64,000 bases of DNA from Cordylochernes scorpioides (Eukaryota; Arthropoda; Arachnida; Pseudoscorpiones; Chernetidae). The stretch's first letter is position 1. Each line of letters opens with the position of its first letter. Of the stretch, positions 31,501-42,200 are shown one piece after another. Under the pieces are notes generated by a model. It was not told where the DNA came from. It saw only the letters and a list, made by a program, of their open reading frames with translations, and ran no database searches. A program made the translations under genes and the position numbers. Where the stretch lies: assembly GCA_030710605.1 (NCBI GenBank), contig CP092875.1, positions 66,146,623 through 66,210,622 of the forward strand. Direction: 5' to 3'.

Positions 31501-34001
31501 ATGTTGTTATTTACTTGCCCAAAGTAAATATAAAACAGGACAGACTTACATTGAGGCAAAGCAGCCCGGACTTCTCTACTGGAAGATAGGTCACCTTGAA
31601 GCCGGTGGACTCCAAGAATCTGCAGGAGTCAAGCACACACTTGTGCTCCTGCGCAACACAACAGGATTGATCCATCTGATACATCCACTCTAGAAAACTA
31701 CTGTAAAACTTATGGGGGTCGGTGGAGGGCTGGTTAAACCGTTTGGTTTCGACCACTACGACCCGGGTTCGATTCCCGCATTGGACACTTTTTTCTGTTT
31801 AAAAAAAAAAAAATGCTCCAATGGCCTTCTTGCAAAAGTCCAACCCCACCAGCGAGTGCAAGTAACTAAACAGGGCTCTGGCACATTTGTAAGTGCAAAG
31901 TCGAACTGCTTTCCGCATGTGTAGACATGTGGTGCACTTACAGTAAAAGCAGCCACCTACTTCTACCCACCATGATTATCATGGCCTGTACCACGTGTAC
32001 TAGGGATAAGCAAAAAAAAAAAAAACTGTAAACTTTAGTTATAAAAATTGTAAGTCCTTCTTAGCTGTTGACAGGTAACAAACATTAGAATACACTGCAC
32101 CATAAGGTTAGTACAAGCCCTTGTTCAGGGACAAACCAATTACCTCTGCAACAAGAGAGGATTGTATGGGACAAAATGTAGTAACAAACTTGTTTAGATT
32201 GGTGTCATCTCACTCTTCAACACCAAAAGAACACTAGAGATGAATAACATTATAGAAGGTAAACTAAGGTAAACTAGTTCTTTAAACAGGATGAGAAAGA
32301 AGATAAGGTACAATTTTTTTGGATTAGAGATTAGAATTAAAGGTGTAACAAAACCAAATCTCCAAATTATTGAAATGTTTGTGACAGCATTTTTACCATC
32401 ATTTAATACTGAAATATCACAAACATTTCAATAATTTGGTCTTATTACCTTTTGAGGATGGGAGAGATTGTTCTAGATGAGTTTTACCACCTCCAGTTTG
32501 GCTCCTGTGGTAACAGTCTTATCTTCATCAGGTAGATAAAGGGGGTTGGTGGAAGGCTGGTTAAACCGTTTGGTTTTCGACAGCTACGACCCGGGTTTGA
32601 TTCCCGCATTGGACACTTTTTTCTGATTGAAAAAAAAAATGCTCCAATGGCCCCCAATTCTTGCAAAAGTCCAACCCCACCAGCGAGTGCAAGTAACCAA
32701 ACGGGGCTCTGGCACATTTGTAAGTGCAAAGTCGAATTGCTTTTCACATATGTAGACATGTGGTGCGCTTACAGTAAAAAGCAGTCACTAACTACCCACC
32801 ATGATTATCATGGCCTGTACCACGTGTACTAGGGATAAGCAAAAATATATATATATATATAAAGGGGGTTGGTGAAGAATTGGTATTGATTTTTGACAGC
32901 CACGATGTGGGATCCAATTCTACATTGGACACTTTTTTTCTGAAGAAAACAATTGCTTTGCAAAGATCCCTGATTCTAGCAGAAGTTCAACTTTATCAGT
33001 AAGTGTAAGTAACAAAAAAAAACAGGGCTTTTACCATTTATATAAGCTATTTATTTATTAGGATTTGGTTTAATTACTTTGTGTTTCTAACCCAAATTGT
33101 ACCTAACCACAGCAAATGAGATTGAATCCTGCATTGAACACCTTTATCTGCTTCAATGGTTCCAGATTCTTATATGTCCGATCTGACCAATGACTGCCAG
33201 CAACAAAATGAGGTTTTGCAACTTGTAAGTGCAAATGTCAAACTGCATTCTTCATATGTAGACATGTGGTGAACTTACATTAAATGGCAGTCACTAACTA
33301 CCCACCATGGCCTATACTATGTGCAACTTAGGATAAATTAACACAAAGCAATAACTCACCATCTATACATATAAAATGAAAGGATTTAAAAGCACGAATG
33401 TTTCTTTTATACATAATACAAACTTCTACTGCCCTTACTGCAATGAAAAAATATATTGGGAGGGCTTGGCTCATCAGTGGTGAACCCTCCCAGCGGTTTC
33501 GCCAATTTAACCGCCAAGTTCACCACTGATGAACCAAGCCCTCCCAATATATTTTTTCATTGCAGTAAAGGCAGTAGAAGTTTGTATTATGTATAAAAGA
33601 AATATTCGTGCTTTTAAATCCTTTCATTTTATACCTAGGATAAACACAAGGTAATAAGACCAAATCCAAATAAATAAATAGTGTGTGATGTTTCGGTAAC
33701 AGCGTTGTTACCATCTTCAGACAAAAGTCTGAATAAAGTCTGGTCTTATTACCTTGTGTTTATAATCTACAATCCAAATTGTGCCTCATCTACCTAGGAT
33801 AAGTTTAACAAAAAATAACGCTAGGTGAAAGCTATCAGTTTCCAGGATAGAGTCCCAACTCACCGTCTGTGTTGTGATGATATGTTTCTTCTTGGACTGG
33901 TTGAACCAGGCCACTCCCTTGAGAGAGATGTTGTTGGACTCAGTGGCCCCGCTGGTGAAGACTATCTCCTTGGCATCTGCTCCTATGAGGGAGGCCACTT
34001 G
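22522..34001 (-). CDS. NFS1: Cysteine desulfurase NFS1, mitochondrial (partial: last 9 exons; haplotype B)
   Basis: Second copy, on the minus strand. Exons in gene order: 33864-34001, 31550-31648, 29564-29657, 28941-29233, 28734-28839, 26967-27048, 24975-25058, 22644-22733, 22522-22585. All nine lengths equal those of the copy at 3134-15381, and junction phases agree. PLP lysine ([10 protein letters not shown]) and catalytic cysteine ([11 protein letters not shown]) are intact. The differences I noticed in coding sequence are silent (for example CAC/CAT at the last His). The first exons are not found between 34002 and 37761, so the preceding intron exceeds 3.7 kb. I read this as the allele of the P1 copy, not a paralogue. 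Confidence 0.96.
22805..23225. mobile_element. Nested MITE, truncated SINE-A and SINE-D
   Basis: Truncated SINE-A (22851-22960, minus), MITE arm GGTGACAACGCTGTTACC and SINE-D (23041-23166, minus). Compared with P1 14368-15110 it lacks one full-length SINE-A. Confidence 0.6.
23426..23541. repeat. Short foldback (ATCTAAAGAGACAAAGG arms)
   Basis: Mirror of 14036-14160. The arms contain TAGATGTCAAAAC and enclose GACGCCATCTATTGACG, linking it to the larger foldback at 27228-27582. Confidence 0.65.
24216..24935. mobile_element. Two SINE-A copies, head to head
   Basis: An old minus-strand copy (24216-24510) and a younger plus-strand copy (24627-24935, head GGGGGTTGGTGGAAGGG) lie next to each other, mirroring 12397-13095. 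The younger one ends about 40 bp from NFS1 exon g. Confidence 0.65.
25448..25580 (-). repeat. LINE-2 3' tail, haplotype B
   Basis: CTTCTTCTTTCTTATCTCCA, the CAAGCTTGTAAAGCTTG hairpin and CTGCCGGGGAAGAGTAGAGC. The sequence to 25850 is not recognised and no gene is seen. Confidence 0.55.
25990..26195. repeat. Foldback element specific to haplotype B
   Basis: Arms from TATAAAAGGGCGTACCTGG to CTCCCTCTTTATCAA and the complement, meeting at TTTATTGATAAA. P1 near 11970 lacks it. Confidence 0.65.
26340..26720 (+). mobile_element. SINE-A inside a LINE-1 3' end
   Basis: SINE-A (26340-26622) with the 5' part missing, flanked by CTCCAGGACCT on both sides, within a LINE-1 tail that ends AGGAGATAGGAAACAACAAC. 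Mirror of 11480-11878. Confidence 0.7.
27228..27582. mobile_element. Foldback element, mirror of 10621-10971
   Basis: ATCCATAGAAGCATAGGGCG and its complement at the ends, GACGCCATCTAT and complement next inside. The core is in the same orientation relative to NFS1 as in P1. Confidence 0.7.
28286..28445 (+). mobile_element. SINE with tRNA-Ile-like head, haplotype B only
   Basis: The head (about 28292-28368) resembles tRNA-Ile(AAT): GCTCAGTTGGTTAGAG as box A, an anticodon stem TCGTG/CGCGA around CTAATAA (AAT at 28328-28330), and box B GGGTTCGATCCCC. Two extra bases after the acceptor stem and a mismatch in the T stem argue against a working tRNA. A short body ends GATAGGCCAAC. ATTTCT flanks it on both sides (28280-28285 and 28446-28451), and P1 shows the empty site near 9768. 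Confidence 0.7.
29855..31116 (+). pseudogene. Mariner transposase pseudogene (haplotype B copy)
   Basis: About 1.26 kb with ends AGGTTGTCCCAAAAATTC and the complement of AGGATGTTCCAAAAGTTC. Reading plus: [12 protein letters not shown] then a stop, [18 protein letters not shown] part [31 protein letters not shown] (first catalytic Asp), and RWVKKGQ. After further frameshifts come [20 protein letters not shown] and WKKVIENDG. This follows the Mos1-type order, but there are several stops and shifts. It is a dead copy shared by both haplotypes, in the NFS1 intron between exons b and c. Confidence 0.85.
31710..32024 (+). mobile_element. SINE-A in NFS1 intron (haplotype B)
   Basis: Head GGGGGTCGGTGGAGGGCTGG, box B GGGTTCGATTCCCG, tail GGGATAAGC plus poly(A). 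It starts about 60 bp upstream of exon b. Confidence 0.8.
32025..32536. other. NFS1 intron segment present only in haplotype B
   Basis: Between two SINE-A copies. It contains a weak inverted pair around CAAACATTTCAATAATTTGG (about 32350-32450). P1 has the LTR-like sequence of 4757-5185 in the corresponding interval. No coding sequence seen. Confidence 0.45.
32537..32842 (+). mobile_element. SINE-A in NFS1 intron (haplotype B)
   Basis: Full-length, with tail GATAAGCAAAAATATATATA. An old SINE-A follows directly at 32864-33055 and another at 33107-33330, shared with P1. Confidence 0.8.
33373..33641. repeat. Large foldback element, mirror of 3676-3945
   Basis: AAAATGAAAGGATTTAAAAG and complement at the ends. 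Centre CTCATCAGTGGTGAACCCTC and its complement. Confidence 0.75.
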
Positions 34002-34433
34002 CTGGGGCCACATCACACAGTTAGACAGGGGGATTAGGTGCTACAATGACTATTGAAACATCTCTTAGGTGGAATCATGAACAGAATTATTTTGTTAGAC
34101 CTTATTTTTTTAAGAGTCCAAACCTTGTTATCTGGTTTTAATATCTAAACGGTCTTTAGAGAAGATAGAATCAGGAGAAGAACTCCCAGGCAAAGCTTGG
34201 AGAAGCAATCATTACTGACTATATTTCCAGTTAGATAAATGTAAACTTTGAGGTAGATAGGAAGAATGTTGTCATATCTTGATGGAAATGGAATCGTATC
34301 TTGGAGAGAGACACACACAGACTATTGGGCTTATTGAAGTTTGACAAAAAAAAGTTAGACCTTATTTGTTATAAGAGAAAGTACACTATATCCTGGGTTC
34401 ATTTTAGCTGGGTTTTACTGTAGTAAAATTAAA
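34002..34433. other. Intron upstream of NFS1 exon a; no further exon
   Basis: Mirror of about 2706-3133. It contains a Tigger-like terminal motif GGGTTTTACTGTAG near 34410. The conserved N-terminal NFS1 segment does not appear in any frame here or up to 37761. Confidence 0.5.
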
Positions 34434-34617
34434 ATACAGTAGAAAACCTCTCTGTAAAGGACATCTAAATGCAGAGGAAAAGTATCCTTTAGAGAGAGGT
34501 ATCCTCTTACCATAGAGTTTCTAAATGGTAAAAATGGTCATTTCAGCAATGAAAACTGTCCTTTGTTAAGAGGTGTCCTCTAGCGTGAGTGTCCTCTCAT
34601 GGAGGTTCTACTGTATA
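34434..34617. mobile_element. MITE-P, mirror of 2518-2705
   Basis: ACAGTAGAAAACCTCTCTGT and the complement GGAGGTTCTACTGTA enclose inverted GGACA/TGTCC blocks. Confidence 0.7.
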
Positions 34618-35297
34618 TTACAACAGTATTTTCTAAAATATTATTCAAATTATATATTTGGTTATCCTATAAAAATGTCCACTAGCAGTGAATGCTGTGA
34701 TGAAATCATCTAACTGACTTTAATTCAACACCTACTTTAATTCAACCAAAAGCTCCGATCCCTTGGGGTGTCGACTTAATGAGGTTAGACTGTATTTATA
34801 CTACTACAGTGCTATACAGTGTGATGATGGTAACCACTCTGTTACTGATATGTTGACAAGTGTGGTAGATACAGCCCAACTTCTTCAACACAACATCCCA
34901 TGGGCTCAGAATTTTTAATTGAAGTCATTATATAATTATAGTCAATTAAAATGATTATCAATCATGATAAGGTATATACAGTTTGAATTATAAATTAGAA
35001 ACACAAGGTAATAAGACCAAATCCAAATAAATAAATAGTGTGTTTTTGTAACAGCGTTGTTACCAATAATTCACACACTATTTATTTGGATTTGGTCTTG
35101 GGTTTGATTATCAAACACTTTATCCCTACATTCACAGTTGCTGTAATTTTTTTCTGGGACATTTTATTGTCAGCCACTTAAAGGGAGGGTTGAATTAAAG
35201 TCTGTGTGTGTTGAATTATTGTCGATTGAATTGAAGTAGGCAATTTATATTCATTTATTTTATATAGATGGGGTGTTATTGCTTTATATTAATGATA

Positions 35298-35455
35298 AGA
35301 CACAATTTGGATTATAAATTATAAACACAAGGTAATAAGACCAAATCCAAATAAATAAATAGTGTTCAGTACTTTTGTCTGCAGATGGTAACAACGCTGT
35401 TATCAAAACGTCACACACTATTTGTTTATTTGGATTTGGTCTTATTACCTTGTGC
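35298..35455. mobile_element. Foldback MITE, GTAACA family (haplotype B)
   Basis: Complete copy with a short loop (TCTGCAGATGGTAACAACGC). Other copies nearby: 33640-33785, 34985-35105 and 36671-36890. Confidence 0.65.
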
Positions 35456-35583
35456 TTTATATTAATTTGTAGAAGGGAAATGGTTGAGATTTAGAAAAAT
35501 TGGCTAATCAATGTAAGTCATCAATCATAATCCAGTTGAATTAAAGAATGTATACTGTGTATATTTAATGATTACTATAAAAA

Positions 35584-35766
35584 TACAGTTAAACCTGTCT
35601 ATAGCGCCCCCTCTTGGGACTCACCAAAATAGGGTGCTATAGAAAGGGGGGTGCTATAGACAGGTCACTTTTAATGTAAATCGCATCGTACTACGTATTT
35701 AAAATCGGGTGCTATAGAGATGGAGGTGCTATTTAGAGGGGGCTCTATAGACAGGTTTAACTGTAT
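35584..35766. mobile_element. MITE with CAGTTAAACCTGTCTATAG termini, haplotype B only
   Basis: Inverted ends ACAGTTAAACCTGTCTATAG and CTATAGACAGGTTTAACTGT flanked by TA. Inside are several GTGCTATAGA repeats. P1 near 1016-1024 has the empty TA site. The CTATAGACAGG motif is the same as in the 73-bp minisatellite at 40265-43331. Confidence 0.7.
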
Positions 35767-35863
35767 ATTTAATTAAAAAAAAAAAAAAACACCCCAACAA
35801 AAGTCAACAACCTGAAAGAAATACATGGCAGGATTTCCTGGTTTTATCAAGAACAGGCTTCTG

Positions 35864-36049
35864 TCAATATACTGGAAATGGTTTAGTTGCGCTAGATGGT
35901 GCAACAATTATCTTCTCATCACTGTCCTCATCATCAGACCTGAGGAATGGCAATGGTGTCATTCTTCTCTTAATTAACTTGGCTGGGAGTTGAATATGGA
36001 CAGCTAACTTGAAAATAAATCCGTCATCAAACAACATCATCTCTGTCAC
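35864..36049 (-). pseudogene. Unidentified exon-like fragment, mirror of 720-985
   Basis: Open frame MTEMMLFDDGFIFKLAVHIQ through RRMTPLPFLRSDDEDSD, ending early at PVY-stop, where P1 reads on as PEYWQKPVL. The two copies carry different stops. No family recognised. Confidence 0.25.
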
Positions 36050-37079
36050 AGAGGTCAGCCATCTTGGAATGCCATTTCACCCTGTCCTATAAGTAAGACA
36101 ACTTTCTGTGACTTAAGGGCCCAGACAAAGTCAGACTTTCACCAAAGTGTGTCTGGATCATGGTTCCATGATTAACGAAAGCTGCACTCCTACACCCCAT
36201 TCCATGAGATGATCTTCTTCTTCTTTCTTATCTCCACTCAATCATATTAGGGTATCAAGCTTGTAAAGCTTGAGACTTTTGATGGTGTCTGCCGGGGAAG
36301 AGTAGAGATATGAGATCATGAACTCATTGAATTTGTGTAATCTTTACACAAGGGGATAAGACACAACAACTTAAGGGCTGATAAAAGGCCCCTAGAGAAC
36401 CAATAACATGTTTGCGATAATCATGGTTTCTTTTAGATAAGCTGCTAGTCAAAGCTTTAAACTCCCCAATGCTATTGGTTTAAAGCTTTCTGTTGTATTG
36501 CAAGAGGATATTTACCTTTTTATATAATACTTCACAATAAATTTATTAAATATTTAATAAAAAATATGCCTACACAATTTGAGCCTCATCATGTTACTAT
36601 ATCTTCGGACTACTCTCAACTAACTAAAAAACTATATAAACATAAAGTATGCAAAACTTTCTTATAACAATAAAAGAAAATAAGACCTAATCCAAATAAT
36701 TTATTAGGGTGTGACGTTTCGGCAACAGCATTGTCACCATCATCAGACAAAAGAATAAAATAATTTTTATTCTTTTGTCTGATGATGGTAACAATGCTGT
36801 TGCCGAAACATCCCACACTATTAAATTATTTGGATTAGGTCTTATTTTCTTTTATTATAATCTGTAATCCAAATTGTGCTTTATCATTTCTTATAACAAT
36901 TATATTGTAATGTGGAAAATTAGGAAAGGCAAACTTCAGGATGACACAGCAATTTATTTAATGCAAGAGCAAAATCAACATTTATAAGATACAAGATAAG
37001 CAATGAGGGAAGTTTCCGGAGTAGCAAACTATAAAAAATATAAATATCAAAACAATAATGATCTAAATATATAATCTAT

Positions 37080-37499
37080 TGTTGTGTGGGAGCCTGGAAG
37101 TCACAGGGCCGTACTAAGGGATGTAACTTTTTATTGGTGCCAGGGTTGGGGCTGGTCCGGGGATGCATCCTGTCCGTAGCTTCTTGGCCATCGGGTCGGT
37201 CCTCTGTAGGGTCGGTCGGTGCGGGTCGGGCCGTCTTCATTTTGCGTTGATCCAAAAATGGAACTTAAGTCCTCCAAAAACAATTCTCTACAAAATAAAT
37301 AAAGAGAGCAAGCAAGAAAGTTGGTCCGTGGTCAAAGTGCAATTTCTTGCTGAACTCTGTTGTTTGATGACTCACAGAGAGAGTTTAAAATTAAATAAAA
37401 TTTAAAAAAAATTCAAAATCGTGAGCCTTGCTAGTTGCGGGCGTGTGTTAGTCGCGGGCACGTGTCCGGCGTTCAGGGTCGCGCCATGGTTACACAACA
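37080..37499 (-). mobile_element. LTR-like sequence, reverse copy of 4757-5185
   Basis: 420 bp, TGTTGTGTGGG to ...TTACACAACA as written, i.e. TG...CA on the minus strand, with AATAAAAAG near its 3' end. If the gap to the right is real, it could be the 3' LTR of the gag-bearing element at 37862-38460, but contig order argues against this. Confidence 0.5.
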
Positions 37500-37761
37500 A
37501 TATATAAATACTTTGTTATATATACATACATTCCATTCATTAAATCTTCTTAAATAATACATATTTACAACAACAACAAAAAGCCTTTATTTAGGGTCAC
37601 TGACCCTATACAGGATTCACCAGAGATATGCATAAGAACAAAGCAGTGAGACAAAGGAAATAACGATATAGACAGAAGAAAAAAAAAACAAGAAAGAGAA
37701 AGAGGGAAGCAAGAAAAACAACACAAAAAGAGTAGCAGTAAGAAAGTGAGGAGTGAGTGTC
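37500..37761. other. Contig end: AAAGCCTTTATTT repeat tail
   Basis: ACAACAACAAAAAGCCTTTATTTAGG-type sequence resembles a retroposon 3' end in reverse, followed by purine-rich DNA up to the gap. No gene. Confidence 0.4.
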
Positions 37762-37861
37762 NNNNNNNNNNNNNNNNNNNNNNNNNNNNNNNNNNNNNNN
37801 NNNNNNNNNNNNNNNNNNNNNNNNNNNNNNNNNNNNNNNNNNNNNNNNNNNNNNNNNNNNN
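37762..37861. other. Scaffold gap 2 (100 N)
   Basis: Exactly 100 N between the end of P2 and the start of P3. Since P3 runs into P2 elsewhere, this gap joins the two outer ends of one contig, and its adjacency is unproven. Confidence 0.95.
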
Positions 37862-38460
37862 AATGAATTGCTCGGTGCTCTGTACATCCCTCGGTAGGAG
37901 TGCTTGATAAAGCTCCTCAGCTATCCCCTTCATGAGGTGGGAGATTTTATCTTCCTCGCTCATTTGAGGATCAGCCTCTTTGCAAAAGCACAGGACATCC
38001 TGGATGTAAAATTCGGTACTTTCGCCTTTTAATTGTGCCCGTGTTTTAAGTTTCTTCTCCGCTTGCAATTTTGAATTTTCTTTTTTTCCCGAACACATTC
38101 TCTAATTGAGATGTGAATTCCTTCCAAGTCTGGATGCTTTCTTCGTTGTTCTCAAACCATTTGAGAGCAGTTCCAGACAGATAAAAATAAACTTTAGTAA
38201 GACAAAGGGTTTCGTCCCAATGGTTTTACCTTGCCACACGTGCATACCCTTTTAACCATTTTTGAAGATCTTCACCATCCTCCCCGGAGAAAATGGAAGG
38301 GTTCCTTGGCAAATGTTGAACAACGTAGTTGCTTACCTGAGTACCTTCCTTCTTTACATTCATAGAAGTTTGTTCTGTTTCAACAGAATCAATTTTTCTT
38401 TTATTTCTTAATGGGTATCGGTCCAGTCTCTCCACCAGTTGTAGCATAGAAATCAAGCCT
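37862..38460 (-). pseudogene. LTR-retrotransposon gag fragment
   Basis: The minus strand reads PSIFSGEDGEDLQKWLKGY, then in a shifted frame WFENNEESIQTWKEF, ESTEFYIQDVLCFCKEADP and EEDKISHLMKGIAEELYQ. This order is that of the Retrotrans_gag domain of Ty3/gypsy-like elements. At least one frameshift separates the parts, and the gap cuts off the C-terminal side. Protease and pol are not seen. It lies about 700 bp upstream of the DPH5 start, on the opposite strand. Confidence 0.7.
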
Positions 38461-39141
38461 TGAAATATCCTAAGATGTAAAAGTATTTATTGATGACGTC
38501 ACAGCGACGAGTCGACAATTATTAACAGGTCAGCCCAAAACTATCTACAGCTAGGGAATCTTAAGCAAGCAAGCAAAGAAATATTTTAAAGATGATTTCA
38601 CAAATAAAGAGTAATATATATTTTTATAATCTGTTGAATATATTCATTGAATAATATTAAATTAAATAATAAAATATTTCTTCGTCACAATATGATACTG
38701 CTCGCTCTATTTTCAATCACAGAATTTTATCAAGTTTGATAAATTAAAATTATTTTGTGTAGAGTTTAGCCAATAATTAATAATGCAAACCCCACTACGA
38801 GATTACAAATAAAATATTTAAAATTCGACAAATAAAATTTGAGTGTAATTAGAACCATTAGTATATTACCACTAGTTGATAGCAATAAACTTAAATAAAT
38901 ATAATATATGCGTGAGCATAATATTCATTTTCAATAAAATAACATATATATAAAAGTTTATCCTCAGTATTCAAAATTATTTATAGGTTTGTTTTGATTT
39001 TTTTAAATTTATTAATTCACTGATAAGATATAATGACTATTTTGACAATTAACCATTTGTTTACTTTTAAAAACCACCTTTTAATACATGTGACGCTTTT
39101 GTTTATTCGTTTCTCATATAGTTTCCTAAATAGTGTATAAA
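38461..39141 (+). promoter_or_regulatory. DPH5: Presumed DPH5 upstream/promoter region
   Basis: 680 bp of AT-rich sequence between the gag fragment and the DPH5 start codon. It contains a perfect CRE-type TGACGTCA at 38494-38501, which may belong to the retroelement. An in-frame TAA at 39127-39129 stands 12 bases before the ATG. No clear TATA or initiator can be assigned. Confidence 0.4.
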
Positions 39142-39276
39142 ATGCTTTATTTAATAGGACTAGGATTAGGGGATGCAGAAGATGTATCAGTTAAAGGTCT
39201 TAATATAATCAAAAAAGCGTACAAAATATACCTTGAAGCCTACACCTCATTGCTTACTGTAGGAAAGGAAAAACTG
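39142..39276 (+). CDS. DPH5: DPH5 exon 1
   Basis: 45 codons from ATG (AAAATGC context, A at -3, in-frame stop 12 bases upstream) to KEKL, donor GTATGT. It encodes the LIGLGLGD loop near the SAM site. P4 ends before its allele would appear. Confidence 0.96.
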
Positions 39277-42200
39277 GTATGTTTTCAATATATATGACAT
39301 TTTAAAAGACACTCAAAATGTATCTTCAAACTCATTATTTTAAAATTCGATAAAATACATGCCCCCCAGATGATTAATTCGAGAAGTCTACAAATTGTAA
39401 TTTTAAATCATGGAATTTGAAATAAAACTGCCGAAAGACAATATCCTCTTAATCAGAAAGATAGCTTTTTTAAAATTAATTTTGTTTTAAACATGGAAAA
39501 AAATTTAAATAAAAATGAGTTACGTTATAAAGACAGCAACGCAAGTTTTTTTTTAGCTAATTATTGATAAGACACAATTTGAATTATATATTAGAAATGT
39601 GAAACAAGACCAAATCCAAATTATTCAAGTGTTTGTTTTGTTTCCATAACAATGCTGCAGTTACCGAACTGGGATTTGGTCTTGTTATCTTTTGTTTTTT
39701 AGCTTATTATTGTATGGAATATCTATATGCCTTTAAAAAAATCATTATCACACACTATTTATTTATATTTTGTAATATTACCCTGTGTTTATAATCCAAA
39801 TTGTGCCTTATCAACAAGTCCCAATTGTTTTAACCGTGGTCATCTTGACCCCAACTGATGTTCTAAAGAATTTTGTTTATCTATGGTTCAACTTGAATCT
39901 TAAATATTGCAACTATTTAAGTGTGAGAAATTACAATTCAGCGATACAGTTCTCTTTAATTCAACACACCTCAAGGAGGGAGCAGAATTTCCCATTGAAT
40001 TACAGTCAGTTAGGATTAACATTCATCATGGCATTCATTGCTAGTAGACTTTTTTCTAGGACATTGTGTTGTCATCACTTAAGGAGGTGTGCATTGAATT
40101 AAAGAAACTTTATTGCTCAAGGTTTTTAGATTTTTTTTTTATATAAGTAAATCGGTTGGTTGGGATTTTAAAAAAACATTGAATAAGTCATTTATATAAC
40201 TACTAGACGAAAGGCCCGGGCAACGCCCGGGGTTTACCCGAGTGCGAATATATTTCAAAAACGTTGTCTTGGGTGGCCGCTATAGACAGGATGGTCTGTA
40301 TAGACAGGTGGATGTATCACACAGCTGATAATAGGGTTGCCTAGAGTGACCGCTATATACAGGGTGGTCTGTATAGACAGGTGGATGTATCACACAGCTG
40401 TAGAGTGGTCGCTATAGACAGGGTGGTCTGTATAGACAGGTGTAGGTATCACACTGCTGATAACAGGGTTGCCTAAAGTGACCGCTATAGACAGGGTGGT
40501 CTGTATAGACAGGTGGATGTATCACACAGCTGATAACAGGGTTGTCTAGGGTGGTCGCTATAGACAGGGTGGTCTGTATAGACAGGTGTATGTATCACAC
40601 TGCTGATAACAGGGTTGCCTAAAGTGACCGCTATAGACAGGGTGGTCTGTATAGACAGGTAGTTGTATCACACAGCTGATAACAGGGTTGTCTAGGGTGG
40701 TCGCTATAGACAGGGTGGTCTGTATAGACAGGTGGATGTATCACACAGCTGATAACAGGGTTGTCTAGAGTGGTCGCTATAGACAGGGTGGTCTGTATAG
40801 ACAGGTGGATGTATCACACTGATGATAACAGGGTTGTCTAGAGTCGTCGCTATAGACAGGGTGGTCTGTATAGACAGGTGGATGTATCACACAGCTGATA
40901 TCAGGGTTGTCTAGAGTGGTCGCTATAGACAGGGTGGTCTGTTTAGACAGGTGGATGTATCACACAGCTGATAAGAGGGTTGCCGAAAGTGACCGCTATA
41001 GACAGGGTGGTCTGTATAGACAGGTGGATGTATCACACTGATGATAACAGGGTTGCCGAAAGTGACCACTATAGACAGGGTGGTCTGTATAGACAGGTGG
41101 ATGTATCACACAGCTGATAACAGGGTTGCCTAAAGTGACCGCTATAGACAGGGTGGTCTGTATAGACAGGTGGATGTATCACACAGCTGATAACAGGGTT
41201 GTCTAGAGTGGCCGCTATAGACAGGTGTATGTATCACACAGCTGATAACAGGGTTATCTAGAATGGCCGCTATATACAGGGTGGTCTGTTTAGACAGGTG
41301 GATGTATCACACAGCTGATAACAGGGTTGCCGAAAGTGACCGCTATAGACAGGGTGGTCTGTATAGACAGGGTGGTCTGTATAGACAGGTGGATGTATCA
41401 CACAGCTGATAACAGGGTTGTCTAGGGTGGTCGCTATAGACAGGGTGGTCTGTATAGACAGGTGGATGTATCACACAGCTGATAACAGGGTTGTCTAGGG
41501 TGAACGCTATAGACAGAGTGGTCTGTATAGACAGGTGGATGTATCACACAGCTGATAACAGGGTTGTCTAGGGTGGTCGCTATAGACAGGGTGGTCTGTA
41601 TAGACAGGTGGATGTATCACACAGCTGATAACAGGGTTGTCTAGAGTGGTCGCTATAGACAGGGTGGTCTGTTTAGACAGGTGGATGTATCACACAGCTG
41701 ATAACAGGGTTGTCTAGGGTGAACGCTATAGACAGGGTGGTCTGTATAGACAGGTGGATGTATCACACTGATGATAACAGGGTTGTCTAGGGTGGTCGCT
41801 ATAGACAGGGTGGTCTGTATAGACAGGTGGATGTATCACACAGCTGATAACAGGGTTGTCTAGAGTGGTCGCTATAGACAGGGTGGTCTGTTTAGACAGG
41901 TGGATGTATCACACAGCTGATAACAGGGTTGTCTAGGGTGGTCGCTATAGACAGGGTGGTCTGTATAGACAGGTGGATGTATCACACTGATGATAACAGG
42001 GTTGTCTAGGGTGGTCGCTATAGACAGGGTGGTCTGTATAGACAGGTGGATGTATCACACAGCTGATAACAGGGTTGTCTAGGGTGGTCGCTATAGACAG
42101 GGTGGTCTGTTTAGACAGGTGGATGTATCACACAGCTGATAACAGGGTTGTCTAGGGTGGTCGCTATAGACAGGGTGGTCTGTATAGACAGGTGGATGTA

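Noticed and set aside
22644-34001. A second, paralogous NFS1 gene
   Set aside because: The protein looks unchanged, exon lengths are identical, introns are colinear, and shared old insertions are at the same places. An allele is the simpler reading.
1-36640. A biological giant palindrome, like hairpin amplification or sex-chromosome palindromes
   Set aside because: The arms meet at an artificial 100-N gap, and the bases show that the flanks of the gap belong to other pieces. Alleles explain both arms.
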